Source: Batkoa obscura (lineage: Eukaryota > Entomophthoromycota > Entomophthoromycetes > Entomophthorales > Batkoaceae). Taken from it: a stretch of DNA of 64,000 nt. A program made the translations under genes and the position numbers. Under the pieces are notes generated by a model, which searched no databases, was not told the DNA's origin, and saw nothing but the letters and a program-made list of their open reading frames with translations. The stretch covers positions 124,001 to 188,000 of the forward strand of contig JASVEC010000008.1 of the NCBI GenBank assembly GCA_030770535.1. Reading direction: 5' to 3'. Of this stretch, positions 47,841 to 57,241 are shown one piece after another (position 1 is the first letter of the stretch; every line of letters starts with the position of its first letter).

Positions 47841-48073
47841 CTATAATTGGAAGTTAGTCTTTGGTCAATGGTAAGGATTGAATCTTTTTTAAAAAGTTGT
47901 TATGCATTTGTTGTAAAGATTAAGGGTAGCATCCATCCCAATATCTGTTAGTTGTTGTTATGTTATGTTGGAAGTTGTCATAGGTTGTCATGTTGTTTTA
48001 GTATCTATTGTATAAACCTACCTTATTGAAAAAGAAAGGGATACTAAAAAAATTAGATCAAATAAATACTTAC
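47841..48073 (-). other. probable 5'-leader intron of the P2 gene
   Basis: Donor GTAAGTATTT at 48073 and acceptor CCAATTATAG at 47841, five bases before the P2 start codon. Leader introns are common in fungal ribosomal protein genes. Inferred from the splice signals only. Confidence 0.55.
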
Positions 48074-48260
48074 ATGTTAGTGGTCGAATAAAACGTTTTC
48101 TCGTAAAGTAATTTAACTCTTGTAGAGGACAATACGCTCAAAACGCGATTACTTAAGTAAGAAGGTTTTTTATACTCGCTTTTTGCTATTATTTCTATCG
48201 ATTTCGGTGCGTAGCCCGAGATTATTACTTCGGGTCCATTTATTGGCTAATTTTTTTAAC
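48074..48260 (-). promoter_or_regulatory. probable P2 promoter region
   Basis: A less AT-rich stretch with CGAAATCGATAGAAATAA and CCGAAGTAATAATCTCGGGC on the minus strand, and TATAAAAAACC at about 48160-48172, which could act as a TATA element. Inferred from position and composition. Confidence 0.35.
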
Positions 48261-48793
48261 TCGTTTTTATTTTTAAAATTTCAAATTTGAAATGGTATAA
48301 ATATACTTTGAAAATTATTTTATTTTAAAACGTTAATAGCATAAAATGAAATTATAATGTTAAAGCTATAATAAAATAATTTAATAACATATTATGATAT
48401 AGCTATATAAGTTTGATTGTAGTCTTTACTTCTATTTTTTGAAAAATTACTTAAAATTGCAACAATGTTTAAACAATTATAATTATTCATTTATTTTTAA
48501 ATTATACAATTGAACTAAATTAGTAGCTATAGATTAGACATGCTTTATAAATGTTTAATCCACTTACACTAATTTGTTTATTTAAATCATTATACTTTTT
48601 AAATTGACATAAATTATAATAGTAAGTACTTTGAACCCATTTTTATTCCTTTAAAATTCTAACATTTATAAAATCAATAGTAATCAACATAAAAATTTAT
48701 ATCATAAAATAGTAATCGTTAATTTTTGTATTAAAATTGAGTTAATTTTGAGTTTCTACTCAATGAAAGTAACCAGTTTAATTCTAAAACTCA
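48261..48793. other. intergenic, no gene seen
   Basis: AT-rich sequence between the P2 upstream region and the 3' end of TIM44. Confidence 0.5.
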
Positions 48794-50413
48794 TTACATT
48801 GTTTGTCTCACTAATTCCATAATCTTATAGCCATTAGTTAATGGGTTATCCATTTCTTTTTTAGTTTTAGTAATAACTAATACATAACGTACACTTTCAA
48901 TTTGATCCTAATTAATAAACATAAACCATTTATACTTTGAAGATTAAATTAAAAATAAAAGTACCTCTTTACCAAATACAATTTCCTTTGATTTTTTGTT
49001 ACGGAATAACACAACTTCTTGAGTGTCGAATGATATTATGATCACTGGAAGATCATCGTTATCTTCTAATATTTTAATTGAATGTACCTATAAACCCTAT
49101 AAACATATATTTAAAAAAAAAAAGAAACTAAACTTACTTCAACCCTTCTAAGGTCTAATATTTTAGCATCTGATACTAATCCTTGTTGAATTTGAGAATC
49201 AAAGGTAGCTTTCAAAACATTAAATGACTAAAATAAATTAATAAATAAATAGTACAATAACAACTAGACTACTTACAGCTTCAGAACACCATTGTTTTAA
49301 AGCTAATTGATCTCCATTTGAATAAGCATCTAAAAATTCAGGAATGATATATTCTCTACAATCCTTTAAGAAAGATTCAATAGTAAATGTTGGATCAACA
49401 GTGAATCGAATGATATTAATTGCTTTAGCTTGTTCAGATTCAGCAAATAAACCAGACATCTTTTCAGTAATTGCGTCTTTAATATCTCTAGTATAACTTA
49501 CAAATGAATTGTCACTTTCATCAAAGTTCTTTTTCATTTTAAATAATCCTATCATTATAAATAAAAGTTGATTTTAGCTATAATAATAAATTTACCTTGT
49601 ACTAAGCTAGAATCCTCTTTAAACTTACTCCAAGACTCTTTCCAAGCAGAATCTTTATGTAAAGTAACATTACTTCCTGCATTAGGATCCTCTTGAACCA
49701 ATTTAGCATTAGCTTCTTGTTCTTTAATCCTTTGATGCAATTTTTGTCTAATAACTTCTCTACTTTCTTTATCTTTAAAACCTCCATACCTACTTGCGTC
49801 TTCTGAAAAGCTTTCCACTTCTTCTTTTACTGCTTTATAAGCTGCTGTTTTTCTTATTGGCTCAGTAGTTTTATTGATCGCATCTGCTACTTTGGCCATC
49901 TATTATACTATTTAATACTGTTATTATTAAAAGTAGAAAAGTTACCCTTTCACGGTATGCTTTGACATATTCACTTTCGTTTAATTCTTTCAATACTTCA
50001 TCAACGGATTTACCGACCGAATCAGCATACTTTTTAACTTCTACTAAAGCTTCTCCTATCTTTTTAGTTGCTGCACTTTCACTTACATCACTCTAAAATT
50101 AATTTGAGTTTTAAAGGTACTCAAATAAATAAAACTAGTTTACCTTTGCTTTAGAGAAAGCCTCTTTAGCCTTACGTAAAGCTTCTGAGTCACCAATCTG
50201 TTGAGTAGTGTCTTGAATTTGCTGTACGTTTTTATTGAGCTCTTTATCCTCCTTTATTTGCTTTTTGACGGAGTTTATAAAAGCACCAACAAAACTTTTA
50301 TCGTTAATCAAAGCTTGGTGGCTTGTGGTGAATTGTCGTCCAGCTCTTACAATTGCTGCGTTTAATGGTACTCTATTTTTTAATTTAAATCCTTGGCTGA
50401 TTAGTCTATACAT
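48794..50413 (-). CDS. TIM44: mitochondrial import inner membrane translocase subunit TIM44
   Basis: Seven exons (50144..50413, 49946..50092, 49596..49899, 49277..49548, 49138..49227, 48965..49087, 48794..48907) join in frame to 439 residues. The N-terminus MYRLISQGFKLKNRVPLNAA with later Arg residues is a mitochondrial presequence. A Lys/Glu-rich helical region follows (INSVKKQIKEDKELNKNVQQ), then KTAAYKAVKEEVESF and ASRYGGFKDKESR. The C-terminal Tim44-like domain includes IIRFTVDPTFTIESFLKDCR and EFLDAYSNGDQLALKQWCSE, clear family signatures. TIM44 tethers mitochondrial Hsp70 to the TIM23 channel on the matrix side. All introns are short. Nothing odd is seen. Confidence 0.96.
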
Positions 50414-50844
50414 CTTGTGCTTTCTATTATTATTAAAAATTAGCTTCTTTTAAAAAGGATTATAGTTTTTTTTTCAAAAACTATCTGATAAAATAGCAAT
50501 TTCTATTAAGCCAATAAAATCGAATCAAATTTATTAGCTAGGAAAAAGCTTAATTATTATTCGAAAATTTGGTTGTTGAAATTTATTAATTTCGATAATT
50601 GTGCTTCACTCACAAGTTAGAGAATAACAATGTTAGAAATTTATAGTAAATTCTAGATACTTAAAATGAATAAAAATGTCAAAAAAAGCTCCCAGAGCTA
50701 TTCTTGAGCGCGAAAATAAGTCCCAACCTTCCAGTTGAGTGGCAACATGGGTGGTATCTACAATACTCATCCTAAGTTATATATGTATTTATAATAAAAG
50801 CATTTTATTAATGAGAGTATCGACTATTATGCTATTTTATATAT
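50414..50844. other. intergenic upstream of TIM44
   Basis: Holds the TIM44 promoter. At 50677-50740 a frame reads MSKKAPRAILERENKSQPSS and then stops, with EWQHGWYLQYSS in the next frame; possibly a gene scrap, not called. Confidence 0.45.
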
Positions 50845-50942
50845 GGGGATATATTTTTCGTTTAAGAATTTTACTAGTAATTTTTCCACTTAAATGACGC
50901 CTAAAAAATGGAAAAAGTGATGAAACTAAAAAAAACATCCCC
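50845..50942 (-). mobile_element. MITE family A, copy 4 (98 bp)
   Basis: Starts GGGGATATATTTTTCG and ends AAAAAAAACATCCCC; both ends are flanked by ATAT. The interior includes GCCTAAAAAATGGAAAAAGT. Same orientation as copies 2 and 5. Confidence 0.82.
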
Positions 50943-50984
50943 ATATAAATGTTTTAAATGTCTAATGGTTTATCCAATTTTTAT

Positions 50985-51430
50985 GTAAGGAAATTTGAAA
51001 AATTATTATTTTTATACAAAACATGGGCATATTTTAAAGGAAGTGAGTCAAGCATAATAGCCACTATTTCATTTAATTATTGTATAATGTAACTTTCAAT
51101 AAAACGGGACTCACAATAAAAAGACTCTAATCAGATTGTATGTACTTTTCTATAGACCAATTTGATTAGTTAGAGTCTTTTTTATTGTGAGTTCCGTTTT
51201 ATTGAGAAATACGTTCAATAGATTTACTGATAGTGTTGAGGTTAATTTTATTAAATTTCACTCAATAGAGCTTTTTTTTTTAAATTGTGATTGCTAGAAG
51301 CAATATGTAGTTGACGATACAAAATGAGGTATAAATAAGGTCCTAATTTACATATCCAAAAGATTATATCGCAATAAAATTGCTTAAGGCCAGATTCAAG
51401 TCAGTGAAAATAAAAAACAAATATGTTTAG
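50985..51430 (+). repeat. diverged dispersed repeat B, copy 2, carrying a 108 bp palindrome
   Basis: Resembles 38440-38720 in several ordered blocks. The extra length is largely explained by the palindrome at 51097-51204, which has no counterpart in copy 1. Confidence 0.4.
51097..51204. repeat. 108 bp imperfect palindrome, possible tiny foldback element
   Basis: The left arm 51097..51138 starts CAATAAAACGGGACTCACAA; the right arm 51158..51204 ends GTGAGTTCCGTTTTATTG. The arms match over about 42 bp with a few differences around a 19 bp centre. No coding capacity. Confidence 0.8.
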
Positions 51431-51564
51431 ATAAAGCCAAAAACAAAATATTTAATAGTCAAATAACACCTTTTAATATATAAAAATAGACTTCTAAACT
51501 TGCTCTTTTTAATGCATAATTTTATAATATAGTATTTTTTGGTTTTATTTTATAATTTTAGGTA

Positions 51565-51650
51565 TGGGCATGTTCTTTTGGTTTCATTCCTTTTTCCGCT
51601 TGAGCACTATTGAGGGAAAAAAAGGCCAATAAATTCTAAACAATCAGCAT
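51565..51650 (+). mobile_element. MITE family A, degenerate relic
   Basis: Starts GGGCATGTTCTTTTGG and continues TTTCATTCCTTTTTCCGCTT, as in copies 1 and 3, but the right half is eroded. Confidence 0.5.
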
Positions 51651-52290
51651 TCCTATTGCTTAATGCTTTTACTGTTTAGTTGCTCTTATATCAAATTTTA
51701 AAATATTTTAATTTAGACTGTAGTTTTTGTAAAATTTATTAAAATTACATTATTTTTTATATAATCTTCAAATAGCAATGTTTTGTACTTTTTTTTAGTA
51801 CTTATTTTTTTAAAATCGAGTTTAAAATATATAACAAACTTTTAATAAATTTATAAAAATTGAATTAAAATTTTATTCTAAACTTTAATTTATAATAAAT
51901 CATCAAGAAACTAAAACAACCTCTAAAAAACAATAAATTAGACATAAGAAACCCATATCTATCCAGTATTCCTTTCGTGATTATAAAAGAAATAATTTAT
52001 ACTTTATTTTTAGAGTACTTACAAACAACCTTGAACTATATTGTCCAAACTCACTCCTTAATTTCTAGAATCAACTTTTGGAACTAGCTTACAAATAAAT
52101 TTTTCCATTTTCTATAACGATTACCCGAATCCACCAATAAACTTTCACAATAGCCAAGCTGAACTTGGATGCTTATTAACCCCACCAATAAAAAGAACTA
52201 ACAGAAATGATATGCAATTTGAACTTTGTTTAAGAAAAAATTTATCCGATAACAATTAACAGCTAATACAATCAATAATCAATCGACGCT
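51651..52290. other. intergenic upstream of the EI24-family gene
   Basis: AT-rich at first, less so from about 52080, where the promoter and leader of the next gene are expected. No gene seen. Confidence 0.5.
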
Positions 52291-53215
52291 ATGGCCTTAC
52301 AAAGCATGTATCCATTCTATGGGATTTTATATTTCCTCACCCATCCCCAATTATGGCGAGAAGTATTTTGTGGTATGTTACTCACCTTAGCAGTCAACAT
52401 AGGAGCCTTAGTAGGTTTCTCTTTTGCTATCAAGCCCACAGTGGATGCATTATTTCATGCTGGGTGTGCGTTATGGGTATCCTATTTAATTGCTATACCA
52501 TTGTATTTTATAGAAGTAGCTATTGTAGCTTTGTTATTTGTAGCTATTTTTTTACCCATCTTAATAGAAAATATCTTTTTAAAAACAATTGAATTAAAAG
52601 GTTATAAGGAAAGCTTGATGGATAACTATGCTCCTAATATGGATTATCAAACCTTTTTAGCGGGTATATTTTATGGTTTGGTACAAGTGAGTGTAGCATT
52701 GCTTTGTTTACCGTTGAATGTAATTCCCATTATTGGTAAGTAGTTTACTTGTTTCTATTCTTATATTAATTAATTCCCTTCTAGGTACTCTTATGTACTG
52801 TTATTGTACAGGAATCATACTAGCCTGGGGATATCGAATTCCAGAAATGTTATATTATCGAGGTATGACATTTTGGGAAGGTAAAGAATATGTGATGAAT
52901 CATTTGAATCAATTTGGTTCCTTTGGTATGGTAGCTATGTTTCTGGAATTGATACCCTTATTTAATTGGCTTTTCATCTTTACTAATTCGGTAGGAGCGG
53001 CTCTATGGGCTGTGGATGAATATTTAAAAGATTCGAAAAATGGAACGTATTATAGTTACAGGAAAGATAGGCTCACAACGGGAGATAGTAATGAGAACAA
53101 TGTAGGGAATGGAAGTAATGTAACGAATTATAATAGTAATGGAAATGAAGGTAGGAATGGTAACGAAGTTGTAAATAATAAGAGTAGAAAACAAGCGAAT
53201 ATTAGTATAGCTTAA
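52291..53215 (+). CDS. EI24-family multi-pass membrane protein
   Basis: Exons 52291..52735 and 52785..53215 join to 291 residues. At least four hydrophobic segments are visible: VFCGMLLTLAVNIGALVGFS; SYLIAIPLYFIEVAIVALLF; ALLCLPLNVIPIIGTLMYCY; and MVAMFLELIPLFNWLFIFTN. The pattern, with PQLWREVF near the start and IPLFNWLFIFTNSVGAALWA near the end, matches the EI24/CysZ-like family that includes yeast Rrt8 and the Lds proteins found on lipid droplets and the spore wall. The C-terminal 60 residues are Asn/Gly-rich and soluble. The biochemical function in fungi is poorly defined. The family is fairly sure; localisation is inferred. Confidence 0.82.
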
Positions 53216-53264
53216 AGTTTGGATTTTATTAAATAAAAGATATATGTTTTATATAAATTCCATT

Positions 53265-53995
53265 TTATTTATTTTTTTCTGAGATGTAAGTATTTAATAG
53301 AGTATGGATATATGTTAATAAAGACTAATTGGAATAATATTAACAGTAATTAGTAATAAAATGAAATTGATGGAATTCAAACTTACATCTAATTCATTAG
53401 GTAAATAATCCGATTGTAATTTAATAAGATCAATATCTAACTCTTCAGGTAATGTATGATGTAATATTTTTGATAAGGAAAAATCAAAGAATAAATAATA
53501 AATATTGGAAAAACAATAATTATTAAATGTATCTATTCGATAACCTAATAATTTTAAATCTTGTAATAGAAAAAATGAGCGCCCACTTAATCGATAACTG
53601 GTAAGTTTAGGTTCATACTGTTTTAATTGTGTTTGATGTTCTTTTAATTGTTGGATCTATTGAATGTGTTAGTATCAAAGCTGAGAAATAATAAAATCAG
53701 ATTAATTACTCTTCTCAAATCAATTTGATTCGGTTTCATTAGATGTTGGCTAATTTTTTTAGTTTCAGTTATTATTATAGTATATGTTAATAATTATTAA
53801 TTATCTTACTTTTCAATATGACTAACTTCTTCATCAATTAAATGAGTTAATACTTTTTTTTTATGTTGAATTGATTGTACTATATTAAAAAATAAAACAA
53901 ATATCAATATCAATATTAATATTATAATGAAAATCAATATAATAATTACATTGTTCTTTTAATATTTCAATCTCTTTTATTAATTGTGGATCCAT
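53265..53995 (-). CDS. probable CENP-O (Mcm21/Mal2)-like kinetochore protein
   Basis: Five exons (53950..53995, 53810..53879, 53710..53749, 53387..53656, 53265..53324) join in frame to 161 residues, all with GT-AG introns. An N-terminal coiled coil (IKEIEILKEQ, IQHKKKVLTHLIDEEV, IQQLKEHQTQLKQYEP) leads to SYRLSGRSFFLLQDLKLLGY, YRIDTFNNYCFSNIYYLFFD, and LHHTLPEELDIDLI, followed by a C-terminal helix. The order Y-R-x-x-G-x-S, then a G-hydrophobic-R-hydrophobic-x-T/S-F segment, Y-x-L-F/V, H-T-L/I-P, matches CENP-O family RWD domains. It is shorter than usual for the family. CENP-O is part of the COMA/CCAN inner kinetochore. Identification by eye is moderate; the gene itself is well supported by phase-consistent exons. 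Confidence 0.65.
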
Positions 53996-54275
53996 TTCTT
54001 TTATAATTTTTTAAAATAAAATAAAACAAAATCAAAATAAACTTCCTAATTTTGATTTTGATTTCTTTTTATTATTCTTAGAATTTTATTCATGTTAAAA
54101 GTTCAATTATTTGAAATTGTTCGTTTTATTAAAAATAATTAATAGTTTTCATTGTTTATTTATTTATATTTATATTATATTAACAATTACTATATAGCTC
54201 ATATTTATTTTACAATATATAAACTTAATTCACTTAACTCACTTAACTAGTCCAATTATTTCATCTATCATATCA

Positions 54276-54968
54276 ATGTTTAAAAAAAAGAAGGCTCCTA
54301 AAGATGTAGATGCTATCTTACTCAGCTACCAGGACTCTGTAATCCGTTCCGTGGACCTCACTAGTTTATCCACTAACTCCTGGATAACCGATTCCATCAT
54401 CCATTTCTATTATACATATCTAGAAACCACTTCCCCAAGCCCTGAGATTTCCCTTCTCTCACCTAGTATAATTCATTTATTTTTAATGTTAAATCGCAAC
54501 CATACCTCCCATGAAGAATTGATAACTATTCTACCAAGGAGTCTTATAACTTGTAACTTTTTATTTTTACCCATTAATAATCATCGACAAATAACTACAG
54601 GCGGTACCCATTGGTCTTTATTAATCTATTCTAAATTAGATGAATGTTTTTTTTATTATGATTCTTTGAGAGATTCCAATTATCATTATGCAAAAGAAGT
54701 AGCCAGTTATATTATCAAGTTATTAAATGTAAAATTATGTAAAATTAGATGTATGAATACACCTCAACAATGGAATGGTAGTGATTGTGGAGTTTTTCTA
54801 TTGATTTTAAGTGAAATGTTGTATTTTAGATTAAGACAAGTGATGTTGGAAGGTTTATTAATTAATCCAGGATTATGGTCTGTAGACAATGGAGTTATTT
54901 TAAACCCTACTAGACAAAGAGAAAGGATTAAAGGATTGATTTATCATTTGATGGAAAACAAAAAATAA
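54276..54968 (+). CDS. NEDP1/SENP8-type ubiquitin-like protease (C48 family)
   Basis: Intronless, 230 residues. The Ulp1-type cysteine protease fold shows all catalytic residues: His112 in TTGGTHWSLLIYS, Asp129 in FFYYDSLRDSN, Gln164 or Gln165 in NTPQQW, and Cys171 in NGSDCGVFLL. The start region ILLSYQDSVIRSVDLTSL and SWITDSIIHFYYTYLE matches SENP8/NEDP1 (LSYxDSLLRxxDVxLL, WLNDxIIxFxxEY) better than SUMO proteases, and there is no long N-terminal extension. NEDP1 removes NEDD8 from proteins and processes its precursor. The GTHW and SDCG motifs make the enzyme class certain; NEDD8 specificity is inferred from the family resemblance. Confidence 0.92.
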   Translation: MFKKKKAPKDVDAILLSYQDSVIRSVDLTSLSTNSWITDSIIHFYYTYLETTSPSPEISLLSPSIIHLFLMLNRNHTSHEELITILPRSLITCNFLFLPINNHRQITTGGTHWSLLIYSKLDECFFYYDSLRDSNYHYAKEVASYIIKLLNVKLCKIRCMNTPQQWNGSDCGVFLLILSEMLYFRLRQVMLEGLLINPGLWSVDNGVILNPTRQRERIKGLIYHLMENKK

Positions 54969-55064
54969 ACCAAAAGGCCAATAAAAAATAAAAAATAGAA
55001 AAATGCTTAAATAATAAAATATAGCCAACATTCTATTCTCTTTTATTTATTGAATATTTTTTTT

Positions 55065-55373
55065 TTACCATTGGGCCTTTTGTACTCCTGGTAAGTCTCC
55101 ACGTAAAGCATTTAAACGAAATTGAAATCGACACATTTTAAAATCGGATAAAATACCTCTACCTTTACCAGTTTCAACACATCGATTTTTTATATTAGTT
55201 AAACGTGCAGGACGAGCAATAGAATTTAAAGCTAATTGAGCTTGATATCTTAATTTCAAACTATTTTCTTCATTTCTTGTAATATATTTAAAACTTTGTC
55301 TTAAAATTTCATAACTAGCAGTTAATTGTCGGTTACGTAAATCGCGGATAACGCGCACATTGAGATGTTGCAT
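55065..55373 (-). CDS. MRP2: mitochondrial small-subunit ribosomal protein uS14m
   Basis: Intronless, 102 residues, close to the usual size. The C-terminal half carries the uS14 signature: NRCVETGKGRGILSDFKMCR, followed by FQFRLNALRGDLPGVQKAQW. No Cys4 zinc site is present, as expected for bacterial/mitochondrial C-minus uS14. The N-terminal NVRVIRDLRNRQL is basic. It sits in the head of the mitochondrial small subunit. The symbol follows the yeast homologue. Confidence 0.95.
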   Translation of the reverse strand: MQHLNVRVIRDLRNRQLTASYEILRQSFKYITRNEENSLKLRYQAQLALNSIARPARLTNIKNRCVETGKGRGILSDFKMCRFQFRLNALRGDLPGVQKAQW

Positions 55374-55499
55374 GGTGACCCTTTTTTATTTATTGGGGAA
55401 TTAAATAAAATTTGAAAATTGAAATTGAAAATTTAAATAAAAATGGGATTTGTCTTTTATTTTTAAAAAAAAATTAAAAAATTAACCAATCAAGTATAA

Positions 55500-57015
55500 T
55501 TATTCTTTCAATAATAATCCTTTTTGATAAAGATAATAATTTTTACGTAATTTATCAGTAGTTAATAATTGATTTAAATAATTATTAATTGATAATTGAA
55601 TCTTTTGATTGTTTACCTTACATAATCGTTGATAATGCTGATATAGTAATAAATAACTATTCAATGGCCCTAAAATAAAAATGAAATTATTATTATTATT
55701 ATTATTATTAATTGAATTTAATAAAATAAAAATACTTACATCTAGCTTCTGGTTCTAATTCAATTAATTCAATTAATTGATTTAATTCATTTTCAACTAT
55801 TGGAATTAATTTAATCGATAATTTATCATTTTCATTATAATCAATATGTTTAATTATAAATTGATTAAATTGATGTTGATTTTTAATATTATTTAATTGT
55901 AATTCATAATCAATATTTTGATATTGATTATTAATAAGATTCTTATTTTCAAATATTATATCTTTAAAGTCAATTTGAATATTAATTTTATTAAATTGAT
56001 TAATGTCTTTTATATTTAATAATGGCAATTTCCAATAATTTGAATATTCTTTAATATTAATATTATTATACTTTATCCAATCCTCTGTTGTTAACTGCAG
56101 CTTCTCATGATTAATAAAAACCATTGGAATATTCTTAAATTTCATATTAAAATTACATCTTAGATAAATAAACCATTGCTTTTGATTTAATACTAAATAT
56201 ACATTTAATTTAATTATTTTATTTTCCTCTAATAGTTCGTCCATTAAATTAAAGTAATAAATAAAACTACTTTGATCTTCAGGATCTGTATAAAATGCAT
56301 TTTTAACTAATTTTAATTCATTATCCATTTTCATTATCTCTTTAATTTTATTTTTATCTTCTTCATTCACTTCTTCTTTAATTACTATATCTTCAACTTT
56401 CTTTTTTAATTGAATTCTATAATGCCATGCACTAGCATTCGAAAATGAGGCTTTTATCTTTTCTCCAGTAAATTTCCATTCTTCTAACAATAATTCTACT
56501 TTATCTTTCTTTTCTTTCATTAAATGTAACAACTTAGCTACTATTCTTAACCTGTAATTCCAACCATGAAAATTTCTAGCATCTTTATTTAACATGAAAT
56601 TAATTAATTGTAATTCTTTAAAATAAGTTTTATATGTATTTAAAGTGTCTAAAATATAACTTCGATGATTCCATATCCAATAAGTTTTGGGTCGTAGTTG
56701 AAAACAATCTTGAGTTAATTTAAGTTCTTCCATAGAATTAATTAAATTCTTTGGAATAGATCGACGGTCATTCCATAAAGTATAATAATCTGGGTTTTTT
56801 AAAAGGAGTTGACTATTAAGTAAAAGAAACTTTTCCACTATTGATGGTTCCAATTCTTTATTACAAGGGATTGGGAATAGTTGCTGTTTTATTAATTCAT
56901 AGTTATTGAGCTCCAATTGATAAGAATGGATCTTTTTTTCTTCCAACTTTTTTATGGCTGTTAATTCAGTATCTGTATAAATTACTTTCTTTTGGCCGTG
57001 TAAACCGTATGACAT
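55500..57015 (-). CDS. BET4: Rab geranylgeranyltransferase (type II) alpha subunit
   Basis: Exons 55740..57015 and 55500..55669 join to 481 residues. It starts MSYGLHGQKKVIYTDTE, as typical for this subunit. Prenyltransferase alpha repeats are visible: NPDYYTLWNDRRSI, RPKTYWIWNHRSYI, DARNFHGWNYRLRI, NASAWHYRI, and DPEDQSSFIYYF, with the conserved P/D-x-x-x-x-W-x-R pattern. After a diverged middle part, IELEPEARW spans the intron, which is typical near the end of the family domain. With the beta subunit (Bet2) and Rab escort protein it adds geranylgeranyl groups to Rab GTPases. It lacks the leucine-rich repeats of animal versions, as fungal ones do. The C-terminal half is rich in Asn/Ile and diverged. 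Confidence 0.92.
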
Positions 57016-57241
57016 TGTTAATTGATTTTATAAAATGAGTTTAGTTATAAAAATTAATAAAAATTAATAAAAATGAGTAGTTATGACTTTAAATTTTGAC
57101 TAATAATTGGAACCAATAAGATCTTTAATATATATTCAATTTTTTATTAAGTGATTAATCAAAATAAAAAATCAATAAAAATAAAAATCAATAAAAATTC
57201 ATATAAAATATAATTTATTTAACCCCTATTATAAAACAACT

